This document shows positions 45,954 through 58,810 of a DNA stretch of 64,000 nt, piece after piece. The stretch covers positions 56,890,094 through 56,954,093 of the forward strand of contig NC_068576.1 of the NCBI RefSeq assembly GCF_025698545.1. The letters are read 5' to 3'. The DNA comes from Gossypium raimondii. Lineage: Eukaryota > Streptophyta > Magnoliopsida > Malvales > Malvaceae. The notes beneath the pieces were generated by a model, which worked only from the letters and a program-made list of their open reading frames with translations, was not told where the DNA came from and did no database searches. The position numbers and the translations under genes were made by a program. Within the stretch, counting starts at the first letter, position 1; every line of letters begins with the position of its first letter.

Positions 45954-48617
45954 AAAACCATGGGGAAGAACCATTTTTTTTTTCTAAAAGCACATGCAAA
46001 AATAATCATGGCAGTGGAAGGACATTTCAATCATCTGGTCTTAAACTTCAACATGGATTTTATTTTCCATTTTGACTTTAATAATTATATAGGCAATTTG
46101 ATACTTATACTTTTTTCCACTTTTATCCTTAAATTTGGTAATTAGATTCATTTTTGTCCCTAAATTTAAATTCTATCAAGATTTGATGATGTGATTAGCA
46201 TTACTGAAACAAAATTGGATTGAAAGTAATGGTCCGAATAAAGGGTTGAACTAATTAATTCAAAAACTGCTTGAAATTGGAAAATCGATAATTGAACATG
46301 TTGAACGAGACTAATAATTTATTTTTGTTTTTTTATATTTTATAAATTTGTAATTATTATTGATCTGACAATTGAACCGATTAAACAGGTTGAATGAAGA
46401 ACTAGTGGTTTGACTTATTTAACCACCAGTCTGGTTATTAAAACACTGAATGCGACACTCTGAGATCATACCATTATCACCTGAAAATTTATATATATAT
46501 ATATATATATATATTAATTTTTCAAGTTTAAAGACCAAAATGGATTTAATTGTTAAGTTCAAGAGCTAAAGTTACCCAAAAAAAAAAATACAAGTACCAA
46601 AATAAACTTAATTATCAAATTCAGGGATCAAAAATTATATTATCCTAATTATATAATTTCAATTTTCTTGGGGAGACAAAGAGGAGATTTAGCATGTTGG
46701 ACAGATATTAGGGAAATTTTGTTTCACATTTGATTTCATGTTTGGTATAACTTCTGCAAAAAAGAAAGAACATGTTTGTTCTCATCTCAATTATTGAAAA
46801 ACTGTAATTGAAATTGATTTACTTTTTTTCTTATTTTTGATTGGCCACATTGAAGAAACATAGAAACAAACAAAGCTTGAAGAAGATTCATGTATGTGTG
46901 TATCTATATTTTTGCTCGAAAAAGATAAACCAGAAAATTTTTTAGTTAAAGAGAGGAAAAATCTAAGATGAGATTCATGAACCTATTTATTGAGAACCAG
47001 TGGGAATATTCTTGCCCTTTCAATTTATATATATAAGATGTAATCATTTGTGGAACATGGTGTTGTCCAAAATGGTTCATCATTGGCCTTGACAGAGATG
47101 CTGCTGTGTTGAAGAAAAAGAGTTGGGAGAAATTTTGGAGACATGTTTTTATTGTATAAATTATCATTTGAAGATCTCAGCACAAGTGGGGGTGAGATAC
47201 TACTGAGTTTATTACCAACTTTATTACAACATGGGTTAAATGTCCATTGACTTAAAAAAGACCAAATATACTTAAGAATACACTTGTGGGATTTAGCTGT
47301 ATTCCTTGATTATTACAATAGGTGAACAAAACCATTACATGTAGAAGAAGAACCTTCCAGGTTTTCTAGTAAGTTGCCGATAGTGTTTTTATTCATTTTA
47401 CTGTCTGAATTTAACATTTTTCAGATCAAAATCTTTCAATAATGTTAACTTTAAATTTTAAATTTATTTTAAATATCGAAGAAAAGAACCCATCAGTTAT
47501 TATTTTAAATTGCAATTTCCAGCTATGCTTTTGTTGCAAAAGTTGTAAAAGGAAATTTTGGATATATATGCACATTAAATAAATCAGTAACATGAGATTT
47601 GAATTTATGGTTTAGGGAGTAAATTTTTAAGCTTGAATTATAATAATTTACTTAAATTTGACTTGTTAAAGTTTTAAAATTTTCGACATTTTAACTTTCT
47701 TAAATTAAAATTAAAATATTAATGACATAAATCAAATGAGTCAAATTAAATAATTCCATCGATTTTAAAATAAGTAAAAGCATTAAAATATTAATGACAT
47801 AAATCAAATGAGTCAAATTAAATAATTCCATCGATTTCAAAATAAGTAAAAGCTAACGTTTTGATCACTTAACTTTAAAATGTTACAAAATAATCATTAA
47901 ATTATTCAAAAGTTTTTATTTAAATCATTAGTTGTTAAGTTTTTTTTTTTTATAAAAAAATCTGGCTAGTGAGTTCCAAGTGGTATTCAACGACTGATAC
48001 GCTGGATCAATACCCATCGATGAGTAGAAGAACATAACTTAGATCCAAATCAATCTAACGATCAATGTTGGGGATCGGAAAAGAAAGTTGTTTAAATTTT
48101 GGGCTGGAGATTCGTAACATTTAAAATTGTTTATAAGGAAAAAAATAAATTGTAGAAGAGAAGGGCAATGGGAGCTTTCAATTGGTGTAAGCAGTGCAAA
48201 CAAATAAGGTTATACAATCGCGACTTTAACAATCCAATGACTTAAATGAAAACTTTCAAATAATTTAATGATAATTTGGTAACTTTTTGAAATTGAGTAA
48301 ACAAAATATAAACTTACTAATAATTTAGTGACCTTAAATGTAATTTACTCAAAAATTTTAACAAGTCAGGCCCAAAAGAATTCATTTGAAAATATTGCAG
48401 CCAAATTAGTCCAAAACATGTGAAAAATGATGCTTGGGATTTAAGATCCAAGTAAAATTTATTTATATATTTATAATTAAAAAATTTAAATATCTACCAA
48501 GTTATCTTTACTCGTGTAATTCTAATTTATTCAAAAGCTGTAAAATTATATAGTGTTTGATTATATAAAATGGATATAATTTGTGGCTCACTCTATTATT
48601 TTTTCTTTATTAATATT
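45954..48617. other. Intergenic region with simple and tandem repeats
   Basis: No gene is seen. It contains an (AT)n run at about 46490-46514 and a dispersed repeat at about 46120-46640 related to one at 52180-52560 ('accgattaaacaggttgaatgaagaac'). It also holds a 72-bp tandem duplication (47710-47853) and low-complexity AT-rich DNA. Confidence 0.5.
47710..47853. repeat. 72-bp tandem duplication
   Basis: The unit beginning attaaaatattaatgacata occurs at 47710 and 47782. The copies differ by a single base that I can see (gattttaaaat and gatttcaaaat), so the duplication is young. Confidence 0.92.
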
Positions 48618-48622
48618 CAATG

Positions 48623-51535
48623 TGTCGAAATCATTTTTAAATTTTGAAAAATGGAGATCGACTTTTGAAAATAAAATGGGAATGGGAGTCGCCACTGATC
48701 TTTTATTGAGGTGTGATCGGTTCACCATTAAAAAATGATTTTAGGTCTGCGAATTTTGAGAAAACAGGTTCGGGAGTCGGTTACGTACGAGGAAGGGTTA
48801 GCACCCTCGTGACGCCCAAAATTGGTACCGAATTGATTGTTTAATGTCTTAATGTCGAAATTTTGAAAAGATTTTAAAATACAATCCTTTTATCTTGAAT
48901 AAAATGGATTGAATGATAAGGCTCACTTATTTCAAAGGAATAAATTGCCACACTCAATAAGTTAGAGTGCAACATTTCAAATCCTCAAAATTAAGTTTAT
49001 CTTTTGACTTTTAAAAACTATGCATTTTGAGAAGTATATTTGATTATTTGGATCAAATGAGAAAATCAAAACCCAGTAAGTTAGGGTTTGATTTCCTCGA
49101 AATTCCTAAACACCAAATATTGCCTTTATTTTTTTTTTTAAATCGAGATACAAAATGTCATATCCAGTAAGTTAGGATCCAACATTTTGAAATCTTAAAA
49201 ATTTTATTTTTAAAAGTGGTATGGTTTCGATAAAATGTACACTTGATTACCTAAATTCATCGAGAAGAATTGAAGCCCAGTAAGTTAGGGCACAATTCTC
49301 TCAAGAACTTATGAACACCAAGCCTTTTTAGGAAATATGAAATAAAATGATCATAGTGCTTTAATAAAATACAACTCTTACAAAGGAAACACGATTGAAT
49401 AACAATATATAATGTAAAATATACAATTCAGTAATCTAAATAAAAACGAGGGATAATAAACAATGGATGAATTCAAACAAAATGGCTACAACAATTCTTA
49501 TCATGTTATGCAAATACCAGTCCTAATTGCCAAATATCAAATGAATTAAATACCACAACATTTATTAATAACAACATTTATAAGCTAAAATATTCATACA
49601 TGAACTCAAAATGGACGTGAAACAATATGATACAACATTGGATAATAGTATTTAAAATAGATTTGAAACAAATAATATATTTATTAATTTACCCTAAATA
49701 ATGCCTATAAAATAACCATGTAAAAGTCTCAATACATATATAATTTAAAATAAGTAATCACCTAAATAGGTTTTGAAAGAAGTAAATTATGAATGAAATC
49801 GACTTAACATACATATATAGATATAAAATACTTGAAATTTATAATCATAATAATATCAAACATCAAAACAAAAAAAATATTTTTAAAATAATTTAATAAC
49901 ACATATAATGGCATTTAAAATGTTATATAAAAAAATAAGTTATAACACAAAATAAATTATTAAAATATGTACAAAGTATATCAAATTATTATGAAAGCAT
50001 TTTTTATATATATAGACGATTTAAACATATAATGATATAGGGTTTGAAAATAAAATGATAAATTTTAAAACAATGTATGATAAACTCAAAACATGTTAAT
50101 AATAATTTGAAATAACAATATGTTGCATCTTAAAATTATATTAAATAATAAATTTGAAAACAATGTTAATCCTAATATTTAAAATTTACCATAAATAAAC
50201 ATATTAAAATAGATACTAAGCTAATTTTAAACCAAAAATCATATTTATAAAATTAAATGAATATTATGATTAATAAGAATAAAAATTTTAAAAAAAGAAA
50301 TAATTAAACCGAAATTACAGCATTTAAAACACTAAATTTACAATCAATCGAAATCCTGAGGACTAAAGCAACAATTAAAAGCATAAGTTCAAGAATTCAA
50401 ATCGAAAACGTCGTCGTTTGACCATGAACCAAATTGAAACCAGAATAAACTATATAGTATACATCGAAAACTATAGAAAGCCAGATTAGAATGATATAAA
50501 ACAAAGGAGGACTAGTTGCGCAAATAAACCAGAAAAGGCGGACGCGGATCCTTCCCGTGTCGAGCCACCGCTGGTCGTCAGTTATTTAAGCCAAAATTTC
50601 TGATAACCCTCATTTCAGCCACCCCTTTTTTTAAAAAAAAATTCAAAATAAAAAAAAACCTTTCTTCTTCCCTAAACAATCCGGCTTTTAGGGTCTCCTC
50701 AACGCAGCCATAGCGCCACCTTGAACGGTGGCCAGCGTTGCGCAAAAGGGGCGTTCCAGTCCCTGTTTCAAGACCCGATCAAAGACCAGATTCATTTGGT
50801 GCAAGGATCGAGAGGAAGAACCCCCTAACTCTACCTTTCGGGGCTGATTTCACCGATGGGCAAATCCCGACTGCGGCGCAACCGAATGATGAATCGAGTA
50901 AATCCTCCCCCATTTCTTGTGTGTATATGTATGATTAAAAATGAACGAACAGAAAAGAAAAACCGAAAGTAAAAAAAAAAGCGAAAGATGCAGAAAAAAA
51001 GAAAATCAATCACCTTCTTTCAATTTTTTTTATTTAGTATGTGTGTATTAAAAAAGGGGAAAAGAGCCCTCTTTTACAGATTCAAAAACGGCTTTATATA
51101 GCCGGATCCAGAAAAAAAAAATCCAAATACATCCCTTTTTTCTCTCTGCCCTTTCTGCTATTGTTGTCTGCTATTTTTTGTCCGCATTTCCTTATTTGCT
51201 TGCGCTCTTTGTGTGTTGTTGGTTTTCTGCAAGTGTACGGAGGTCGTACGGTGACGTGGAGGGCAATGCACGTGCTAGGGAAGGTCCTGGTGGCTGCGGT
51301 GCTGGAGGCTCGCGTGCGGGGAAGCGGCGCTGGGAGCTTCTAGGGTTCCCAGCTTCTGATTTTGCGTTGGGCCGCTTCGGTTTTGGGCTAGGGGTATTCG
51401 AGTTTGGTTTTGGGTTGGTAATTTAGGTTTGAGCCATATCGATTTGGTCTGTATGATTATGGACTGCTGGACTTTTAATAGTTTTGTTTTTATTGTTATT
51501 AAAAAAAATGGGCCGGGCAAATATTGGGTCTTACA
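48623..51535. mobile_element. Probable solo LTR, 2.9 kb
   Basis: The element starts TGTCGAAATC and ends GGGTCTTACA, i.e. TG...CA, and is flanked on both sides by the 5-bp duplication CAATG (48618-48622 and 51536-51540). No second LTR, gag or pol coding sequence is found, so the simplest reading is a solo LTR left by recombination. The 5' part has the phrase 'gggagtcgccactgatc' and 'cgggagtcggttacgtacga', which I associate with very long LTRs of Ty3/gypsy Tat/Ogre-like elements; that is recall, not a search. It contains 'agtaagttaggg' repeats near 48954-49290 and a G+C-rich block at 50500-51420 with a TATATA at about 51093. Confidence 0.75.
48952..49290 (+). repeat. Degenerate internal repeats in the solo LTR
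   Basis: The phrase (c)cagtaagttaggg or a near variant recurs at about 48953, 49072, 49163 and 49275, spaced 90-120 bp. Each is followed by a similar 'attt(c/t)..aaatcct.aaaa' or 'cctcgaaattcctaa' context. This looks like an old tandem array of about 110-bp units. Confidence 0.7.
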
Positions 51536-51540
51536 CAATG

Positions 51541-54284
51541 CATATTTAATCATCATTCATAAGTTAATTTTTACATTTAACAGATGGATCCTACATGAAT
51601 CCTACACATTTGAATGGTGATGATTATTATATTGGATAGGGATATATAGTGTAGATCTGTTCATGGGTCGAGCTACCCGGCTAGGCCCGAAAAATAGACT
51701 TGGATAAAAAATTAGTCCCGTTTAAAATATGAATTGGGCTCGGACTTGAACATTTAAGGCCTAAGCTTGGCCCGAGCCTTTTTAAGTTTATAATAATTTT
51801 TATATATTATGTAATTTATAACACATTAAAAGAATAAACCTATACTAATTATATAATATTACTCTAATTAAATATTAAAATAATGTTAAAATAATATAAT
51901 ATAAATTTTAAAAAAATAAAAATAATATGGGTGGGCCTAAAATGGGCTTGGATTAGTCTTTTGCAAATATGGGCGAGACTGGGTAAAATTTTAGACCCAT
52001 ATTTCGGGTTGGGTTGGGCTAAGCTTGGGCACGAATAAAGTATGGTAATATCATGCTTAGGCCTAGCTCGACTCGACCCATGAACACCTCTAGGATAATT
52101 TAGCCAAGTAAATTTGGCTTTATATTTTCTTTTTCTTTTTTTAGATTTTTATGAATTTTTAATTATTTATTTAATTACTGTTGGTCTGATGGCCAAACCG
52201 ATCGAATTGAGAACTAATGGTCTAACTTGTTCAACAATTGGTTCGGTTATTAAAATACTAAATATGACACTTTGATATTGTACCACATCATCATCTATTT
52301 CTTTTTCTTTTTAAACTTAAGAGTGTCACATCATTAAACTTTCAGATTTTTTATATTTAGGGATCAAAATAGACATAATTGTCAAGTTCGGGGTCAAAAT
52401 TACATTATCCTCATTTTTTTTTTTTGCGGTCACAATGAACTTAAATGAATAACAATTTTAAGTTTAAGAGTCAAAATAAATAAAAATTTAGAAACCAAAG
52501 TAAACTTCTTTACTAAATTTAGAGGTCAAAATTATATTATCCTTTTAAATATTAATGGATCAAACCTTGTTATCCTCCTATTAAAAATCAATCTAAGTAA
52601 CTTCAAAAATTTGATTTTGTGTTATTTTATACGTGAAATTTTATTTGATTCAATTTTCACGACTCATTGACAATATTATACGTTACTTGCACAAACAACT
52701 ATATTAATCCAATATATATTCATTTCCTCAAATGTGTATAGTTGAATTAAAATTAAAGTTTCATCTATACATGTGAATTATGATTCAAGCTTCATATATA
52801 TATAATTGCACCAAATTAAATTTTATATATCAATTTCCACATTAGACCAAAGTTCATGTATAAATTTAATATTTATCCCTTTTATTTCCTAAAACCTTTT
52901 AGATCTGTTAATTCTATTTTTATAATGAAAAATAAATCTCTGTTAATCCTTTTTTTTTTTTCAAGTTGTTTAGCATTTTCCTCAAATTTTCATATCTTCT
53001 TGTGTACCCTAGGAAAGGGGTAAGGAAAAAAAAGGAGCTTTCAAGTGTTAGCTGTGGGGGCGAGATTATAAATACATTCAGTTTGGATGGGATATGGGAC
53101 TTAATTTTCAGCCATAACTATATCAATTGGTTATGGTGGTGGAGACCTATGAAGTGGGGAAAATATAGACAAAGATTATATATAATGAGATGAAATTGAC
53201 AGTATAATATTATGCATTATCAAATGAACTAGATAACCGTCTATGATTCCAACAATTAGATGAAAAAAATATATATACAAGGTTGATCAGCTGACATCCT
53301 ATGTATATATGCTGCAGCAACCAAGCTCCCATTCTCTCTGTATTGCAAACAAAAATAAAAATCGATAATTGTCATACCTACCTCTCGTGAGTCCGAATCA
53401 CTACATAACTTAAATAGTCATTCTCTAAAGAGGACAACTCATACGTAATATGACAAAATTAACATTAATAAATTTATTAACTTATAAAAAGTCTGGAACT
53501 AATATGTAGGGAATACGCGGTATTACCTCTAAACAATCAAGAGAAAAAAACCCCCTTAAAGGCTATTAAGCAACAATAAAAAGGGTCAATATACCTTCTC
53601 CTCTAAGGTCTATCTTAATCCACCTTCGACTTTTCACTTTCCAAATGAACCGTTACAAATCATCGTAACTTTAATCATATTTCATAAGATGGACATGAAA
53701 AATACTAAAAAAAATTAATTAGCGTTAATGCAGTAATTGCAATTCCATTTCCAAGCTTGAACTTTCAAGGGAGCGGTGGTAGTACTGAACATGGATCAAT
53801 AAAAGTCTTCTTCTACGGAGCCGAAAAATGAATATGTCGGCTATATTTATACATGTTATGCTCTATTATACCATGGATAAAAACATAGAATTTTCCACAA
53901 GCAAGTGGTACCCTTGGATAAGGGGAATCACTTTAATGGTAATATCTAACAAGCATATAAAAGCATAGCATCCGAATTATTTTGACAAAAACATCACCAA
54001 GACTTATCCTCAAATTTGTGCGTAAGCTACCTGTATACGGAAGTCAAAAAAGACAAGATAAACAAAATTATACCAATCGATGTTGATGTTGGAACCTAAC
54101 ATGAACTTACATATGTTGAAGATCAAATTACATGACGAAGACCATCATCAATCTCTTAGTCCTGTAATAAATCTGTAAATTGCAAAAAAAAAAAAGTAAA
54201 CCACAAACAACAAAACCCATACATACACAGAAGAAATGTAATTCAACGGGTTTAGGGTTTAAAAGAGGGGCTATGAAAGGTGAT
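51541..54284. other. Intergenic region upstream of solo LTR end to MIR157
   Basis: It contains a terminal-inverted-repeat element (51654-52095), a dispersed repeat (about 52180-52560) and AT-rich DNA. The stretch 53270-54280 downstream of the MIR157 hairpin (minus strand) may include the rest of its primary transcript. No protein gene is seen. Confidence 0.45.
51654..52095. mobile_element. Terminal-inverted-repeat element, about 440 bp
   Basis: The left end tgttcatgggtcgagctacc is inverted with the right end gctcgactcgacccatgaac. The interior contains 'gggctcggacttgaacattt' and 'ggcctaagcttggcccgagc' and is partly palindromic. No ORF is present. Confidence 0.78.
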
Positions 54285-54368
54285 GATGACAGAAGCATAG
54301 AGAGCACAAAGGAGTGGGATGCATGCACATAGGCAACACCATCATCTGTGCTCTCTATCTTCTGTCAA
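54285..54368 (-). ncRNA. MIR157: MIR157 precursor hairpin (miR156 family)
   Basis: The minus strand carries TTGACAGAAGATAGAGAGCAC at 54368-54348, identical to mature miR157. It is followed by a loop and the star arm GTGCTCTCTATGCTTCTGTCATC at 54307-54285. The arms pair along nearly their whole length, and the stem extends outward (ggaggcactggtgat facing atcacctttcatagcccc). The phrase agatgatg just after the mature arm matches known plant MIR157 precursors. miR156/157 guides cleavage of SPL transcription factor mRNAs and holds plants in the juvenile phase. The primary transcript probably starts near 54570 from the TATA box at about 54598-54610; its 3' end is not visible. There is no protein gene here; a 66-codon frame across the star arm is a by-product. 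Confidence 0.96.
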
Positions 54369-54597
54369 CAACAATCACCAGTGCCTCCTCTTCAACCAAC
54401 ACCTCCCATATATACTATATAATATTATAATTATATATATGCTCCTTGAACTAATGTTTTCTCATCAAAAGAATCATTATAAAAAAGACCATAAATGTTA
54501 CTTTAATAGGAAAATGTTCCCTAAAGAATGAAGTGAGAGAGTGAGAAAACATATAGGAAGTAGGGGGTGCTCTATAGGAGAAGAGACCCATAGGCCT

Positions 54598-54610
54598 CCC
54601 TATTTATAGG
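54598..54610 (-). promoter_or_regulatory. TATA box of MIR157
   Basis: The minus strand reads CCTATAAATAGGG, a strong plant TATA box, about 230 bp upstream of the mature miRNA. A start about 30 bp downstream would give a leader of about 200 nt before the hairpin, typical of pri-miRNAs. Confidence 0.65.
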
Positions 54611-57600
54611 AAGAAAAAAGGGTTTACCCACTTAAAGATAATTGGATGTTTCTAGGAGTGTGTCTCTCCATTTGCTAATCCTTTCTCTTTCTATTTTACG
54701 GCTATAATGTTAAAACTTGTATCTCCTTTTCAAAATGCATCTTCCCTTGTTTCATTCTTTAAAATTCATTTAGGGTTAAATTATTATTTGGGTTTAAATT
54801 TAACAATTATTCTCACGCTAAGATTTAAATTTTTTTTGTTCAAGTTAAGTCCTACACTTTACAATTGTTTTCACATTGGAACCTGAATTTTAGGGTTTTC
54901 AAAGAAATATCAACAATTAACTTAAACAAGAGAAAAGTTTAGATCCCAATGAGAGGATAATTAACTTGAATAAAAGAAAATTTAGACTTCAATACGAGAA
55001 TAATTGTCAAGTTCATAACTTACTTAAACTAAAAAAAGTTCAAGTACGAGAATAGTAATCAAATTTAAAGTGAAAGTAATTTAATTTAATTTTTTTACAT
55101 TTTAAACCCATAACAATCCAAAGGGTACAAGTACCCCTTTTTTTTAGAGGGTTAGATATATGTACCGTGTGAATTAAAATTTGTGTTTCTTCTACAACTA
55201 AATTGAAAACAGATTTTTCGGTTTCAATGATCTTGTGGCAGCTTTATAATAGGACATGCCATGTGAATTTGATATATATATATATATATATAAAATATGA
55301 GAATGCATGATTTGTGGCTGTAAAAATGATCTTTACATCATTTCAGGTAAGTTGTTAAGATATGGCACCCATTTTGTTGTTGACTTATCAAGAATCCACA
55401 TGTGAGACCCACCATGCAAAAAATATTAATATTTATTCATGAATTTTCTATTATTTTTATTTTATCAAGCAATAAGATTGTATTGTTTATTAACGGTGCA
55501 TCAAATATTCATCCATTCTTTATATTCAGTTAATTGTTGCGAAATAATTATTTATCGCCACAATATTAAAAAAGATTTTGTTTCAATTTAAGTTTTATAG
55601 TTAATTAAATTTGAATTTCATTGATGTAAATGGTAAGAATAAAATTATATATTATGGATAAATTAGTTTAAACTAAATATAATATATATTACAATCAAAA
55701 ATATCTTAAGAATTTTAAAATTATTACTAAATAAACATTTAACAAATCATAAATGTTATATTTCTATTGCTCGATTAACACTATTTTTGAAATCTAAACT
55801 CATATTCTAAAGATCAAACCCAACTTTTAGAGGAACAGATAATTTTATCCCAAAAATTTGTAATTTTGTTATAACTTTATTTCGACTTTTAAACCAAATT
55901 TCTGACTTTTAACTTGAGTGCATTTCAAAGACATTAGCAATTCCCCAGAGAGCATCCCTCAACACACATATCTTATCTTGTATCTGTAGTGTTGCACGCT
56001 CTTGGAAAGAATAAAGATGGAACCAAAATGGGGCGGTGGGTTCTAATTAAAGATGGCTACACGTTTTCCAAATAAAACCCTAGATCCCTTGACTACGTGT
56101 CAAGACCCTATACATAACCTTCCCCATTTGGGTTCACCACATGAACCCCATGCATCATAAAATATCTTCACATTGCTTTCTTTCTTTATTTCTTTCCTTT
56201 CCACATTGAGTTGGGAGATTCCATCTTAATTAGGTTTATGTTTATGCATGAGAATGCATGATTTGTGCAAATATATGTTAAACAAGGGCGAATTAAAAAG
56301 AATTAAGCAAGTGTTTGAAGCAATAGTTTCACATTTGGGGGAGGAGAGGCTAGGGCCCCTGACTCCCTCCCTTAGTCTCTGATGTTAAAGTTTTATACGA
56401 GGATTATTGCATTAATACACTAAATAGTGATATGTTTGGATTTCTTTAAAACAATTTTTTTGTAATATTGTTGAAGGGATTGACTTTTTTAAAAGAAATT
56501 TCTGAAGTATCACTTATCATTTATCAGGAAAAATCTTCTTGAGTTATGCAAGTCGATCAACTCTGTAAATCAGATTCTTTTGACAATACTCATATCACGA
56601 AAAATAAAATCCCCACCCAAAAAATAATATACTTTTAATCGTTGGAAAGCCATTTACTTATTTAACAGATAACATTTCCAAAATTAAATATAAAATTTCT
56701 AATTTCTTACTGTATTATCTTTTGGGTATCAATATGAAAAGAAATAGTGATTTTTCAATGTGGGATATGGGGCCCAATATCCCAAAGAATGCACGCATTT
56801 GCCCTTTTGGGGGGGGGGATTGAATACTTTTGAAGTTTGTTCTTTTCCCCTTTTGGATAGGGTCTATTGATGCTGCTGATGATGATGATGCAATTGAAGA
56901 ATTTGTAGTCTGATTGGTTGCCAGCAAAAGTGATGGGGTATTGCTTTGATTGATCATTGGTTCCCTCTTTGGAACTGTTTACAACCTCTCCCCCATATTT
57001 CTGATCCATCTATCATTTCTATCTCTTTGACTATAACTCTTTGTGTTTTCTCAATAAAAAAATTATTACAAAATATTGAATGCTTCAATTTCCAGAGCCT
57101 TCAAGCAGCCCTACTGGCGTCCAACTCACGCTAAATCGAAATATATTTCCACCTAAATTAAAATTAATTCTGATAAATTTATATACGATCATATTTGGAC
57201 TCCAATCATTAAGGTTTTAAGATAACCTAAAGTCTCATTGGTAAGTCAAAATTCATATATTTTTCATAATTTTACCGATAAGTCAAAATTCATAACCATC
57301 AACAAGAATGAAGTCAAAAATTTTATTTAGGAGGTCAAAATTAAATTGTATATTTTTATGAAAATTAAAATATAATTTCACAATTTTAATAATTTATATC
57401 TTTATAATTTTTAAAAGACTGAATCAAAATTTTATCATTTTAGAAGAGTTAAAATGTAATTTTACTATTTATTAAATTAAAATCTTATAGATTTTAAAGG
57501 GTCAAAAGTAAAATTTTTCATTTTAGAGGCGAGGCCCTGCCAGTCTCCTGGCGCCGCCCGATATTCTCTATATTAATTTTGCAATTCATGGCAACCTTTT

Positions 57601-58810
57601 TTTTCGAAATTCAAAATTATCCTTTTCAATAACATCATTTTTACAATTCCAATTTAAATCTTCCTTTTGAGAATGCATCACACCCGACACTTGTTTTAAC
57701 AAATAAAGAAGTTAATTTGGAAAGGATTAGTGCTTAAATTTTATTAGAAGTGCTTTAGGGTGACGAAGCTATTGATAAAACTTTCGTGATAATTTATAAG
57801 TTTCATTAAAAATTAATGACATAACATAATTATAATTACATATTTATAATTTTTTTCTTTTAAAGGTATATTTATTTAAATAAATAAATTGTCGAGTTAT
57901 ATACTAATTCTCTTATTAGTCCTAAAATAATATCTAAACTATTGATTTTGTATTAATTTATCAAAATTAATATCAATCTATCAAAACACAGCATAAGACA
58001 TACTTATTGGACGTGATTTGTATATTAGAATTAAATGAAAAAATTAAAATTTAAATATCACTTTTATTGGAAATCAATTTATTAATAATGCAAAAGAAAT
58101 AAAATTAGGGCTAGAAAAAATTATAACTTTTACATTATCACCAAAACGGATTTATTTTTCGTTATTTTGAGGGAATTATACAAAGGCTTCGTGTTATCAT
58201 CTCAACAGTATCATGGAAGGGTGAAGTTATGAAATTTTTTTAGTGGTCGAATAAATTATATTTTTTAATAGCTTATATCTTTATAAATTTTAAAAGATTA
58301 AATTAAACATTTATCATCTTTAATGGGCCAAAGTACAATTTTATCTTTACTATTTTAAAATTTTAAAATTTCTAAAAGACCTAAATAAATAATATTCTAT
58401 TTTAGGGGGTCGAACCCCTGTCAACCCCTTAACTATGCCCTGGTACCATGCCTTAATAGTCACCTTCAAATTGTGTGACCACTCATTTTTAGCATATTAA
58501 AAGCTTTGTTCATGTAGACCTAGATTTTTTTTCTTTCTTTTCATGGAATATGGATAACAATAAAAATCATCATTACTAGTACAATCAAGGTGAGGTCCTC
58601 TATATTCAATAAATGTTTGGTTTTATTCAAAAGTTGACTTAAATTATAAATTTTGTCTTAATTTATCCATAAACAGTACCAAATAATAAGAACATGACAC
58701 GTAATCATGAGATATTGTATGATAGTTGCTCATCCCATCCCTTAATAATGTGATTGGGGGTTCGATTCCCGCTCATGAGAATAAAGCACATTTCGTGATT
58801 GGCCATTTAT
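54611..58810. other. Intergenic region with repeats
   Basis: It holds family B copy 3 (54772-55085), an (AT)n run near 55267-55290 and AT-rich dispersed repeats at about 57280-57560 and 58205-58445. A tRNA-like T-arm phrase (gggggttcgattccc) lies at about 58755, next to the copia insertion. The first several hundred bases belong to the MIR157 promoter. No protein gene is seen. Confidence 0.5.
54772..55085. repeat. Repeat family B, copy 3
   Basis: It begins agggttaaattattatttgg and carries 'ttgttcaagttaagtcctac' and 'caattgttttcacattgg', as in the other family B copies. It lies about 160 bp upstream of the MIR157 TATA box. Confidence 0.6.

Noticed and set aside
50738-51620. Several short open frames in the G+C-rich part of the solo LTR
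   Set aside because: They have no recognisable domain, overlap on both strands and lie inside the LTR.
54128-54328. Open frame of 66 codons on the minus strand
   Set aside because: It overlaps the star arm and loop of the MIR157 hairpin; the RNA structure explains the sequence.
58740-58775. tRNA gene suggested by gggggttcgattccc
   Set aside because: Only a T-arm/B-box-like phrase is present; no acceptor stem, A box or anticodon arm fits. It may be a SINE remnant.
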